From the NCBI GenBank assembly GCA_013298595.1, contig JAAFIG010000003.1, positions 164,460-228,459 of the forward strand: 64,000 nt of DNA, in the 5' to 3' direction. Origin of the DNA: Deinococcales bacterium (lineage in GTDB: Bacteria > Deinococcota > Deinococci > Deinococcales > JAAFIG01). Shown piece by piece: positions 52,700-61,795 of the stretch (the first letter of the stretch is position 1; the number at the start of each line of letters is the position of its first letter). The notes below the pieces were generated by a model that saw only the letters and a list, made by a program, of their open reading frames with translations, ran no database searches and was not told the origin of the DNA. A program made the translations under genes and the position numbers.

Positions 52700-53419
52700 A
52701 TGCCACAAAAATCTGCCTATACTCACCAAGATGATCATAATCAACATATGGTTGCTTCGTATTTAAATGTACGGCTTGCCATCGGCATTCTTGCAGGAGC
52801 TTTACCGATTTTCATGCTGCTGATTCGCTGGTTATACAAAACAGACATGCAAGAATCAGTCAGTGCGTTTTATCACGTCTTACCTGCACGAAACTGGTTT
52901 GTGGCAACACTTTGTTGCGTAAGTATTTTTTTAGTTTGTTATCGAGGCTATTCAGCAAGACCAAACGTTTTATTTTTACGAAGTATTAGCGAAACAACTT
53001 TGCACAGAGTTATGGGAGCAGCGGCTTTTGGTGTTGCAATGTTACCAACTAAACATCCAAGTTGTACGATAAAGTGTCCATCTTACTGGTCTCAGTTTGA
53101 TGAAATTATTGCAATTTTTCATCTTTTTTGTGCATTTACTTTGTTTGCTGCGATGGCACTTGTTGCTTTGTTTTACTTCCCAGTTTTTCAAGGTAAAACA
53201 AAAAAATTGAGCCAAAAAATGCAAGCGCAAAATGCACATATCTATAGGTATTGTGGGATTACAATTGTAGCTATTGGTGGTGTTTGGGTCGTTTTACAAA
53301 TTTTTAATCTACACTTTATCCCACTTTTCTGGGTAGAGCTTGTTTGCATTATAGCTTTTAGTGTCGCATGGATAGCAAAGAGTCATTTTCTTCGCCGCTT
53401 GACAAAGCAGTTGAAATAA
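52700..53419 (+). CDS. Multi-pass membrane protein
   Basis: 239 residues with about six membrane segments. The loop ESVSAFYHVLPARNWFVATL resembles a widespread uncharacterised membrane family that has an S-x-S-A-Y-Y-H motif followed by a membrane helix. GGAGA lies 6-7 nt before ATG 52700. No CTCGAG. No direct-repeat site was found upstream. Its place between island genes suggests a shared origin rather than a proven shared role. Confidence 0.7.
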   Translation: MPQKSAYTHQDDHNQHMVASYLNVRLAIGILAGALPIFMLLIRWLYKTDMQESVSAFYHVLPARNWFVATLCCVSIFLVCYRGYSARPNVLFLRSISETTLHRVMGAAAFGVAMLPTKHPSCTIKCPSYWSQFDEIIAIFHLFCAFTLFAAMALVALFYFPVFQGKTKKLSQKMQAQNAHIYRYCGITIVAIGGVWVVLQIFNLHFIPLFWVELVCIIAFSVAWIAKSHFLRRLTKQLK

Positions 53420-53502
53420 TGAGGAGGCAACTATAGCAGTGACCTTTTTTCAATTTGTTCAATCACTATAACTCAAGCAATTCTTTTGTCAAAGGAGTAA
53501 TA

Positions 53503-54057
53503 ATGGCTTTCAAACTTGCAATTGATGCTGGGCATGGTTTTGGCAATGTTGCTTCAGATCGTTTTGATTCTGGTGCCTCTGGTGGAAATCTCCAAGAAGC
53601 CGATGTTGTGTTGCTCTGGGCTTTAACGGGTCGTTGGGTGTTTAAGGCTCGTAATCTGGATACATGGTTAACTCGAGATGATGATACCGATGTTGCACCA
53701 CTTGGAACTCGAGATGAGCGGGCTAAAGCGGCTGGTTGTACGCATTATCTGAGTCTGCATTGTAATTCAGCTTCTGCCAGTGTTTCGGGTGTTGAAGCGT
53801 TTTATCGTGATGCTGTGGATAAAGCTTTTGCACAAACTGCGTTATCTTGTGCTGTGCAAGCGCTTGCCTTACCAAATCGTGGGGTGAAAAGTGAAAGTAG
53901 TACCAAGGTTAAGCGTTTATCAGTGATGGATTTTAAGGGTACAGCAACGTTACTCGAGCTTGGTTTTATTACTAATAAATTGGATCGGGTGCGGATGATG
54001 AATCGGGATGTGCGAATTCGGTTTTGGGAGTTATTAGCCAATAGCTTCCTCGAGTAA
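53503..54057 (+). CDS. N-acetylmuramoyl-L-alanine amidase (Amidase_3)
   Basis: 184 residues covering only the catalytic domain. Zinc and catalytic residues appear in LAIDAGHGFG (His), NLQEADVVLLW (Glu), YLSLHCNSAS (His) and TLLELGFITN (Glu). No signal peptide or cell-wall-binding domain is present, so it needs holin-like or other export, or acts on cytoplasmic turnover products. Small amidases of this shape occur in phages. AAGGAG 7 nt before the ATG sets the start. CTCGAG reappears in its second half, marking the island edge. Confidence 0.88.
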   Translation: MAFKLAIDAGHGFGNVASDRFDSGASGGNLQEADVVLLWALTGRWVFKARNLDTWLTRDDDTDVAPLGTRDERAKAAGCTHYLSLHCNSASASVSGVEAFYRDAVDKAFAQTALSCAVQALALPNRGVKSESSTKVKRLSVMDFKGTATLLELGFITNKLDRVRMMNRDVRIRFWELLANSFLE

Positions 54058-54067
54058 GCTATGAGGT

Positions 54068-55270
54068 ATGCGAACTGATTTAACCATTGCCGAAGCTGTG
54101 GCTGCTTTGACGGCTGTCCTTCCCGAACCGCGTCTCGAGCATGTGCCGTTGCTGGCAGCGCATAATCGTATTTTGGCTGAGGATATGCAGAGTTTGGTGG
54201 ATCATCCCAATACCAACGACAGTGCTTTGGATGGTTTTGCTGTGCAACTCGAGGTTACAAAAACAGCTTCTCCAGAAACGCCTGTGCGTTTAAAGGTGGT
54301 TGGTGAAGTCGCAGCGGGTGCACTGGCGTTCTCAAGACCACTCGAGGCGCATGAAGCCGTCAAGGTTTTTACAGGTGGGGCTGTGCCACTTGGGGCAACT
54401 GGTATTGCAATGGTGGAGCACACTGCTCGAGATGGTGATGATGTTTTGTTGTTGCAACCTGCTGTGCCTGAAATTCGGCTTAAAGGTCAAGACCTTGAAA
54501 TAGGTCAAACCTATTTAGCTAAAGGAACACGGTTGAATGGCTCGAGTATTGCGTTAGCAGCAGCGATGGGTCATGCGGTTTTACCTGTTTTTGAGAAACC
54601 CCGAATTGCTCTTTTGTCTACAGGTGATGAAATTGTCGAACCTGGCTCTCCTCTACCAGAAGGTGGAGTTTATAATGCCAATAGTTATGGTTTAGCAGCT
54701 AAGTTACTCGAGCTTGGTGCAGAACCCATGCTGCTGCCCAAAGTTGCTGATAGTTTAGATGGCATTAGAGCTGCCATTTTAGCAGCTCGAGGGGCGCATC
54801 TGGTTTTAACCATTGGTGGTGTTTCAATGGGTGAACGAGATTTTGTCCGCAAATTACTCGAGTCCGAAGGCACAATAGATTTTTGGCGTATCAAAGTGAA
54901 ACCTGGCGGACCACCCATTCTTGGCAGCTTAGATGGCATTCCTGTGTTTGGGTTACCTGGCAATCCTGTCTCGAGTTTAGTGGTTTTTCATGTGGTGGTA
55001 CAAATTGCCTTAGCTCAGCGTTGGGGTGATGTCACACCAAGCTTTGAAACAGTACGCGCCAAAGCAATCACACCATTTAAAAGTGCAGGAGCCAAACAAG
55101 GTTTATGGCGAGCCAATCTCGAGTGGTCAACCGATCATTACACCGTGGCTGCTTTTAGTAATCAAAGTTCTCAGGTGTTGCGGAGTTTAACGCAAAGTAA
55201 TGCCTTGGCCGTTGTGCCAGAAAATGAAACACGAGGGGTTGGAGATTGGCTCGAGGTGATTAAGTTATAG
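54068..55270 (+). CDS. moeA: Molybdopterin molybdenumtransferase
   Basis: MoeA inserts molybdate into adenylated molybdopterin. 400 residues. Motifs: NTNDSALDGFAV (family N-S-A-M-D-G-Y-A with Leu and Phe), FTGGAVPLGATGIAMVEHT, PRIALLSTGDEIVEPG, LTIGGVSMGERDFVRK and VFGLPGNPVSSLVVF. TAAGCT lies 7 nt before the ATG and only 10 bp after the amidase stop. No other moa/mob gene is nearby. Confidence 0.95.
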   Translation: MRTDLTIAEAVAALTAVLPEPRLEHVPLLAAHNRILAEDMQSLVDHPNTNDSALDGFAVQLEVTKTASPETPVRLKVVGEVAAGALAFSRPLEAHEAVKVFTGGAVPLGATGIAMVEHTARDGDDVLLLQPAVPEIRLKGQDLEIGQTYLAKGTRLNGSSIALAAAMGHAVLPVFEKPRIALLSTGDEIVEPGSPLPEGGVYNANSYGLAAKLLELGAEPMLLPKVADSLDGIRAAILAARGAHLVLTIGGVSMGERDFVRKLLESEGTIDFWRIKVKPGGPPILGSLDGIPVFGLPGNPVSSLVVFHVVVQIALAQRWGDVTPSFETVRAKAITPFKSAGAKQGLWRANLEWSTDHYTVAAFSNQSSQVLRSLTQSNALAVVPENETRGVGDWLEVIKL

Positions 55271-55400
55271 ACAATAGTTCGGAAAGTTTTTAATTTTTCG
55301 TATCTGCGACACATTTGGATTTCGTAGGGGCGAACCTCTGTTTTCGCCCTTTAGCACGACATAATCTGGATCTGCGCTAAGAAATGTTCCGAACTATTGT
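55271..55400. mobile_element. 130-bp MITE-like element with 14-bp inverted ends
   Basis: ACAATAGTTCGGAA (55271-55284) and its exact reverse complement TTCCGAACTATTGT (55387-55400) bound the segment. Inside is a GTAGGGGCGAACCTC then GTTTTCGCCC hairpin (55324-55350). It lies 1 bp after the moeA stop. No coding capacity. It may be a mobile cassette or a large terminator for the convergent genes. Confidence 0.6.
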
Positions 55401-55418
55401 TATAGATAAAGCATCGCT

Positions 55419-56774
55419 TTATTGTAGCGGTGTACTTGGCGTGGTTTTATCAATGTAAATCAGAGCATCAAAATCCTCGGTGGGTATTGCTTTGTAACTG
55501 TACCAATCGGGTTCTGGTGTACGAAATGGCGGTAAGTTCTGTCCGATAATTTGTAAACGCCGAGGAGTTTTTAACCATGCACCAGCGGGTGTTTTGGCTA
55601 AGTGCAAATCGAGCATAAAGAGTGGTAGTTGGGCAGCTCGGAAAATATATTCAAAACTATCTGAAGTTGGGTTTGGTACACTTTGGATACTGGGGTTGGC
55701 GGCTAAACCAACCAGTGCGGCTGCAACCGTTCGGATAGGATCGTTGCCATCTAGCATTTGGGCATAGAAACTGCCTTCAAAAAACGAAAATCCCCAGACT
55801 TTATACTGATCTTTGTACATATCACGCAGGTGTGCGCCTAATGGTTTCCAACCAAAGTGCATTTTGGCATTAAAAGTCACATGTCCGTTATGCGCCCAAA
55901 TCACAAGTTTTTGCTTGGTTGTTTTCTCGAGCCAAGACGTGTTTTCTGCCATGAAAGCATCTCGGATGGTTACGGCTTGCAGAATGTCTTGGGTGATAAA
56001 GCGTTCCTTATAGTAAATATTGCCTTGCTCGAGTACCCGCACCATTTGTAAAGCGGTGATGTATTCGGTTGTTTCTAGGCTCGAGCGACGATTTTGTAAG
56101 ATTCGCCGTACTGTATTGATGCGTTCGGCACATGCCATAAAGCCTTTGATTCCAGCTGCTGCGTAACGGGTGACATTGAGGATATTCCCCAACGAGAAAC
56201 GAATACACCCAAGTAGTTCATCGGCTCGAGTGGCTTGGTCGGGCAGGGTTTTTTCAAGGTAAGCAATCAGCCAATCTACGGCTGGGACGGGTTCCTGCAT
56301 ATCAAAACCACTAAAAATAACTTTATTGGCTGCTGTTTGGTTGTATTTACGTAACCACTGGATCAGGTCAAGCACTTCTTGGGTTCGCCAGGGCCACATA
56401 ATCTTTGCGTATTTTTGTAACAGTTCTTTACCGTCACCTATGCCAGTTTGCATGTATTCGTTGAGTGCTAAACTGCTTGCCCAATTGGCTTCCATGGCAA
56501 AAACCCGAAAGCCTTGGGTGGTAACCAAATACTCGAGCATACGATGTTTGGCTTGAAAAAATTCTTTGGTGCCATGCGTAGCTTCGCCAAGTCCAATAAT
56601 TCTGGCATTACCAACCAAGGCTGCCACTGGCTCGAGGTCGGTAAAACCATTTTCGGCTTGAATTGTTTTTAAGACAATAGCTTTTTCTTGTAACCAAGTG
56701 CTTTCAGAGCTAGTGGTTTGAGCCAATGCCAAACCGAATAATGCAACACTCAATAAAATCAGTAATCGTTTCAT
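55419..56774 (-). CDS. Secreted erythromycin-esterase-family protein
   Basis: 451 residues. A signal peptide (LLILLSVALFGLALAQ) exports it. Motifs of the EreA/succinoglycan-type hydrolase family are GLGEATHGTKEFFQAKHRML and WAHNGHVTFNAKMH, with the active-site His and Glu. True macrolide esterases act in the cytoplasm, so this secreted homologue may have another ester or peptide substrate; drug resistance should not be assumed. TAACCT lies 5 nt before the ATG. Confidence 0.85.
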   Translation of the reverse strand: MKRLLILLSVALFGLALAQTTSSESTWLQEKAIVLKTIQAENGFTDLEPVAALVGNARIIGLGEATHGTKEFFQAKHRMLEYLVTTQGFRVFAMEANWASSLALNEYMQTGIGDGKELLQKYAKIMWPWRTQEVLDLIQWLRKYNQTAANKVIFSGFDMQEPVPAVDWLIAYLEKTLPDQATRADELLGCIRFSLGNILNVTRYAAAGIKGFMACAERINTVRRILQNRRSSLETTEYITALQMVRVLEQGNIYYKERFITQDILQAVTIRDAFMAENTSWLEKTTKQKLVIWAHNGHVTFNAKMHFGWKPLGAHLRDMYKDQYKVWGFSFFEGSFYAQMLDGNDPIRTVAAALVGLAANPSIQSVPNPTSDSFEYIFRAAQLPLFMLDLHLAKTPAGAWLKTPRRLQIIGQNLPPFRTPEPDWYSYKAIPTEDFDALIYIDKTTPSTPLQ

Positions 56775-56871
56775 ACATCAGGTTACGACTTTTTTTGCGC
56801 CTAAGTTCCCTAACCACTGATGGTCATTTAAGCTATGTTCTTGCAAGTTGACAAGATGATACATTTTCGTC

Positions 56872-59802
56872 ATGAATCAACCATATTCTGTTGGACAAAC
56901 CATTGGCGGTTACAGCGTCACTCGAGTCGAAGCGTATAAACAAGTTCAAGGCTGGTATCTTGAATTAAAACACAATGCCACAGGGGCAAAACACATGCAC
57001 ATTGCATGTGCGGATGATAACAATGCGTTTACCGTAACTTTCCCAACCATTCCTCAGGATGACACAGGTATCGCCCATATTCTCGAGCATATTGTTTTGT
57101 GTGGTTCCGAGAAATTCCCTGTGCGTGACCCGTTTTTTAGTATGATTCCACGCAGTTTAAACACTTTTATGAACGCTATGACCTCGAGTGCTTGGACAAC
57201 GTACCCTTTTAGTACTCGTAATCAAAAAGATTTTCATAATTTGCTCGAGGTTTACCTTGATGCAACGTTTTTTCCAAAAATTTCTCAGGAAGCGTATAAA
57301 CAAGAAGCTTGGCGTTTTGAATTTGCCGATGGTGCTGATGCCAGTACACCACTGGAGTACAAAGGTATTGTCTTTAACGAAATGAAAGGTGGTATGGCAA
57401 GTGCCAGCAGCCGTTTATATCGCGCTATTGGCAAAAGTGTTTTCCCAGATATTACGTATGGCAATAATTCTGGTGGCGAACCCATTGCGATTCCTAACTT
57501 AACTTGGCAGCAACTGCGTGATTTCCACGCTACACACTATCATCCAAGCAACAGCTATTTTTATACTTATGGCAATTTGCCACTCGAGCAAACCCTTAGT
57601 ACCATCGAAAGTCAGGTGCTCAAGCGTTTTACAAAACTCGAGAAAGATTGGTCTATTCCAAATCAACCGCGTTTTGCTGCACCACGCCGTGATGAAGTGA
57701 CGTATGCCATTGCTCCATCCGAAGCTGGTCAGAAAAAAGCCCAAGTGGTGATGTCTTGGCTTACAACACCAATTTCCAATAGTTTTGAATTGCTTTCCTT
57801 GCGTGTGTTGCAACGGGTTTTACTGGCGAACGCTGCCAGCCCACTGCGTCAAGCCTTAGTCGAATCGCAACTGGGTAGTGCTTTATCCGAAGTCACAGGT
57901 TTAAATGACGACCCTCGAGAAGCTGTATTTAGTGCAGGCTTAAAAGATGTTGACCTTGCCGATACAGAACGTATTGAAAATCTGATCCTCGAGACATTGC
58001 AAAATGTGGTCAAAAATGGTGTGGATCAAGCGGCAGTGGACGCTGCCATTCACCGTTTTGAAATTGAAGCTCGAGAAGTTTCCAATGCTGGTTTCCCTTT
58101 TGCTTTTAAACCAGCATTTGATGCTCTGGGTGCGTACTTGTACGGTGGCGACCCATTTAGTGCTTTGCAATTTGATGCCGACCTCGAGCAATTAAAAACC
58201 GAACGTGCCAAAGGGCATTTCTTTGAGAATCTGATCAAAACCCATTTACTCGAGAATACCCATCGGGTTACTACTATCTTAAAGCCAGACCCTGAACTGA
58301 CAGCCAGAGAAGAAGCCGAAGAAAAAGCTAAACTCGAGGCAATCAAAGCCAAACTCTCAGACAAAGAAGTGCAGCAAATCATTGCAGATGCTGCCATTCT
58401 TGAAGCACAACAAAATGCCGAGCAGAACCTTGATATTTTACCAACGCTCGAGTTATCCGATGTACCAATGACTTTTGAAGATGTACCGCACCATATCGAG
58501 CAAATTCATGGTGCCACAGTTGGCTTGTTTGCCCAACCAACCCAAGGTTTAACCTATGTGGACATCAACCTTGATTTTAGTGGTCTTAGCGCAGCTCACA
58601 AAGCCATTTTACCAATCTTTGCTTTTGCTATTACCAAAATGGGAGCCGGTAACAGTTCATACCTCGAGATGGCAAATCGTATCGAAGCCAGTACAGGCGG
58701 TATCAGTGCTGGGCTTGGATTTCGCAAAGCACCAAGCGATTTAAATAGTGTACGCCAAAGTTTTTCTTTTAGTATCAAAACCTTGCATCGTAATTTAACC
58801 AGCACTTTTGCTATTTTGCACGATTACCTGACAGCCACAACATTTGACCGCACACATCTTAAAAACCTCTTAGGCATGTACAAAGCCAGCCTTGATAACC
58901 GTGTGACCAGTGCAGGTCATATTTATGCAGGCAAAATGGCAGAAGCTCAACTCTCAAAACTTGGAGCATTGCGCGAAACCATGGAAGGCATCACCCACGT
59001 GCGCTTAGCCCGAGAACTCGCCACTCGAGACGAAGCTGGTTTAGATGCCCTGATTGCCCAATTCCAGCAAATCATGCAAGCTATTTTCCGCTCTGGTCAG
59101 GCTCGAGTTTGTATCACCACCGACACCGATCAACTCGAGATTGTCAAAAACCATGTCCGTGATTTACTGGCTGTGTTGCCAAGCCAAGCACCGATTAGCT
59201 CGAGTGATTTACCCGATGTTCATCCGCGTCAAGCCCAAGCCCGTAGCGCAGCCACACCTGTTGCCTACGATGCAGCTGTCTTTACCACTGTGCCATTTAC
59301 GCACCCAGATGCACCTGCATTTATGGCATTATCCGAATACTTACGCGCCCGTTACTTACACAAAGAAATCCGCGAAAAAGGCGGAGCGTATGGTGGGTTC
59401 GCTGGAGCCAGCCGCGAAGATGGTGCCTTTGCCATGATGACTTACCGCGACCCACACATCAAACGCAGCTTTGATATCTTCGATCATGTCCATGCTTTCC
59501 TCGAGCAACCCTTTGAAAAAGATAGTTTAAAAGAAGCCATTCTCAGTGCTTGTGCCGACCTTGACCCACTGTCTAGCCCTGACACCAAAGGGCGCAGCCG
59601 TTTCTTCAACGACCTTGGCGGTTACACCCTCGAGATTCGAGCTGCCTTCAAAAAGCGTTTACTCGAAGTTACAGAAGCCGATTTGCGTCGCATTGCCAGA
59701 ACATATTTAGTGAACCCAGCCATCGCGGTTGTCTCGAGTGCCGAGAAAATCGAAGAAGCCAATGCCTTAATGGGTGGGATTTTCCACGTTGAAGCAGTCT
59801 AA
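56872..59802 (+). CDS. M16C (PreP-like) insulinase-family metalloprotease
   Basis: 976 residues, the length of presequence-protease-type M16C enzymes with two clamshell halves. The inverted zinc motif is HILEH with His69, Glu72 and His73; the distal Glu is in YKGIVFNEMKGGMAS. The C-terminal half keeps REKGGAYGGFAGAS, the Arg-Tyr substrate site. No signal peptide, so a cytoplasmic oligopeptidase role is likely. TACATT lies 6 nt before the ATG. Confidence 0.92.
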   Translation: MNQPYSVGQTIGGYSVTRVEAYKQVQGWYLELKHNATGAKHMHIACADDNNAFTVTFPTIPQDDTGIAHILEHIVLCGSEKFPVRDPFFSMIPRSLNTFMNAMTSSAWTTYPFSTRNQKDFHNLLEVYLDATFFPKISQEAYKQEAWRFEFADGADASTPLEYKGIVFNEMKGGMASASSRLYRAIGKSVFPDITYGNNSGGEPIAIPNLTWQQLRDFHATHYHPSNSYFYTYGNLPLEQTLSTIESQVLKRFTKLEKDWSIPNQPRFAAPRRDEVTYAIAPSEAGQKKAQVVMSWLTTPISNSFELLSLRVLQRVLLANAASPLRQALVESQLGSALSEVTGLNDDPREAVFSAGLKDVDLADTERIENLILETLQNVVKNGVDQAAVDAAIHRFEIEAREVSNAGFPFAFKPAFDALGAYLYGGDPFSALQFDADLEQLKTERAKGHFFENLIKTHLLENTHRVTTILKPDPELTAREEAEEKAKLEAIKAKLSDKEVQQIIADAAILEAQQNAEQNLDILPTLELSDVPMTFEDVPHHIEQIHGATVGLFAQPTQGLTYVDINLDFSGLSAAHKAILPIFAFAITKMGAGNSSYLEMANRIEASTGGISAGLGFRKAPSDLNSVRQSFSFSIKTLHRNLTSTFAILHDYLTATTFDRTHLKNLLGMYKASLDNRVTSAGHIYAGKMAEAQLSKLGALRETMEGITHVRLARELATRDEAGLDALIAQFQQIMQAIFRSGQARVCITTDTDQLEIVKNHVRDLLAVLPSQAPISSSDLPDVHPRQAQARSAATPVAYDAAVFTTVPFTHPDAPAFMALSEYLRARYLHKEIREKGGAYGGFAGASREDGAFAMMTYRDPHIKRSFDIFDHVHAFLEQPFEKDSLKEAILSACADLDPLSSPDTKGRSRFFNDLGGYTLEIRAAFKKRLLEVTEADLRRIARTYLVNPAIAVVSSAEKIEEANALMGGIFHVEAV

Positions 59803-59808
59803 TGTTAG

Positions 59809-59843
59809 GTTGCTCGTAACGAATGCCTATCGTTACGAGCAAC
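59809..59843. repeat. 14-bp inverted repeat before ABC permease genes
   Basis: GTTGCTCGTAACGA-7 nt-TCGTTACGAGCAAC, perfect arms, starting 7 bp after the M16 stop and ending 20 bp before the permease start. No run of T follows, so it is a weak terminator and a possible operator or leader structure. Confidence 0.6.
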
Positions 59844-59862
59844 GTGTTAAACTCGCTTAACT

Positions 59863-60810
59863 ATGATTGAAACCCCATTTGATCGCAAACGTGGTGAGCG
59901 CGGCAGAGTAACGCGTGACACGATCATTGCGTATATTTTTATGCTGCCGATGCTGGTAGTAAAAGTACTCTTTACGTTTTGGCCCATTGTTTTTGGTACA
60001 GCTTTAGCATTTGCCACAGTCAATATCGGCAAGGGCTTTTCGCTCGAGTGGGTGGGTTTAAAGAATTTTGAGGAGCTTTTTGGTTTTGGTGAGTTTGCAG
60101 GTCGTGGACCTGATCGAGATTTTTGGTATGGTTTAACCAACAGCTTAAAGTACATTTTGGTGGTGCCGTTTATTCAATTGCTCAGCATTGGGCTTGCCAT
60201 GCTGGTCAATCGCACCATTCCACTGATTGGTTTGTTCCGCACAGCTTTTTATGTGCCAGTGGTAACAAGTTTTTCGGTGGTTGGTTTGATGTGGCAATGG
60301 ATGTACAACCAGTACGGTCCAATCAACTTTATCCTCACTAGCTTGGGTTTAATGGATGCTAAAAATCCGACCAATATCCTCAATAACCCTGTCTTAGCTT
60401 TGTGGGCAATTATGTTTGTCACCCTCTGGAAAGGCTTAGGCTACTACATGGTGCTCTACCTCGCTGGTCTACAAAGTATTGATCGCAGTCTCGAGGAAGC
60501 GGCTGTCATAGATGGCGCGAATCGTTGGCAAGTCTTTTGGCATATCACCATTCCCGGTTTGCGCCCAACCATTTTGGTTTGTAGTTTACTCAGCACCATC
60601 AGTGCCATTAAAGTCTTTGAAGAAATTTTTACCATGACTTCAGGCGGACCGGCTGGTAGCACGTATACTGCTATGTATTTTATTTACAATAAATCCTTTG
60701 GTGATTACCGCTTTGGTTATGCCGCAGCGGCTGGGCTGGTGGTGGCTGTGGTCAGTATTTTCTTTGCTTTTATCAATTTTCGTTTAACTCGAGGGGACCA
60801 AAATGCTTAG
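59863..60810 (+). CDS. ABC sugar transporter permease (MalF/UgpA type)
   Basis: 315 residues with six membrane segments. The EAA loop that contacts the ATPase is EAAVIDGANRWQVFWHITIP, then GLRPTILV. It belongs to the CUT1 carbohydrate group. It forms a pair with the next gene, whose start overlaps its stop by 8 nt. No binding protein or ATPase is in the window; a shared ATPase encoded elsewhere is usual for CUT1 systems. Confidence 0.92.
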   Translation: MIETPFDRKRGERGRVTRDTIIAYIFMLPMLVVKVLFTFWPIVFGTALAFATVNIGKGFSLEWVGLKNFEELFGFGEFAGRGPDRDFWYGLTNSLKYILVVPFIQLLSIGLAMLVNRTIPLIGLFRTAFYVPVVTSFSVVGLMWQWMYNQYGPINFILTSLGLMDAKNPTNILNNPVLALWAIMFVTLWKGLGYYMVLYLAGLQSIDRSLEEAAVIDGANRWQVFWHITIPGLRPTILVCSLLSTISAIKVFEEIFTMTSGGPAGSTYTAMYFIYNKSFGDYRFGYAAAAGLVVAVVSIFFAFINFRLTRGDQNA

Positions 60811-61681
60811 TTCAGTAGATCAAGCCAAAGAACTCAAACGCAAACGCCAGTTCAATAAACGACTCGAGAATCTGGGTGTATATACCATTTTGATTCTGGT
60901 AGCCATTCTGAGTATCTACCCGTTTTTATGGACTTTACGTACAAGTTTATCCACATCGGGTGGTATTTTTGAATTTCCACCATCGTTAATTCCTAACGAA
61001 GCCAGCTTAAAAAATTTTATTACTGTCACCGAAATTGTACCAATTTTGCGCCAAGCCTTAAACAGCTTAATTATTTGTTTTTTTGGTGTGGTGGGTGCCA
61101 TTATTGTGGCTGCTCTTGGCGCTTACCCTTTAGCCAAAATGAAATTTTTTGGCAGAGATATGATTTTCTACGCTCTGATTGCCACACTGGTACTACCCAA
61201 CGAAGCGGGCTTAATTGTTAATTTTATTACTGTCTCGAGGTTAAACTTATTAGCCAGCGAAGTCGGACAATTCGCAGCCGTTATTTTACCTGCTTTTGGT
61301 AGTGTGGCAAATGTTTTTTTAATGCGGCAAGCTTACTTGGGTATTCCTGCTGAATTACTCGAGGCAAGCCGCATTGATGGTGCTTCGGAATTACGTATTT
61401 GGTGGAGTATTATGTTGCCTTTAACCATGCCAACCATTGCAGCGGTCAGTATTTTGCAATTCGTGGCATTTTGGAATAGTTTCTTATGGGCGTTTATTGT
61501 CATGCGCGACCGCAATTTATACCCACTCAGCGCAGGTATGCTCGATTTATCGGGTGCGTTTGCCACCAATACTCGAGCCATCAGCGCAGGCGCTGTAATC
61601 ATGATGATTCCAATTCTGATTGTTTTCTTATTCTTCCAGCGTTACTTTATGCGCGGACTCGAGGGTGCAGTCAAAGGGTAA
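60803..61681 (+). CDS. ABC sugar transporter permease (MalG/UgpE type)
   Basis: 292 residues, six membrane segments. EAA loop: EASRIDGASELRIWWSIMLP, then LTMPTIAAV. ATG 60803 overlaps the first permease stop and GAGGGG lies 6 nt upstream. Together the two form the membrane channel of a CUT1 carbohydrate importer. Confidence 0.92.
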   Translation: MLSSVDQAKELKRKRQFNKRLENLGVYTILILVAILSIYPFLWTLRTSLSTSGGIFEFPPSLIPNEASLKNFITVTEIVPILRQALNSLIICFFGVVGAIIVAALGAYPLAKMKFFGRDMIFYALIATLVLPNEAGLIVNFITVSRLNLLASEVGQFAAVILPAFGSVANVFLMRQAYLGIPAELLEASRIDGASELRIWWSIMLPLTMPTIAAVSILQFVAFWNSFLWAFIVMRDRNLYPLSAGMLDLSGAFATNTRAISAGAVIMMIPILIVFLFFQRYFMRGLEGAVKG

Positions 61682-61795
61682 AATGCGTGGCAACGATGGT
61701 ACCTTGAGCTTAGCTGGTCGTACAAAAAAATGATAATACTAATCGCTGGCAATTTTTAAAGCCAAAGTCTAAAGCTATCAGGTATTGTGGCACCT

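Noticed and set aside
52600-52700. Fourth GATTACG direct-repeat promoter before the six-helix membrane protein
   Set aside because: GGTTACA at about 52650 has no second repeat at 11 bp and no -10 box at the right distance.
55419-56774. Macrolide resistance gene
   Set aside because: Family membership is clear, but the protein is secreted and family members have varied substrates; resistance is not supported by sequence alone.
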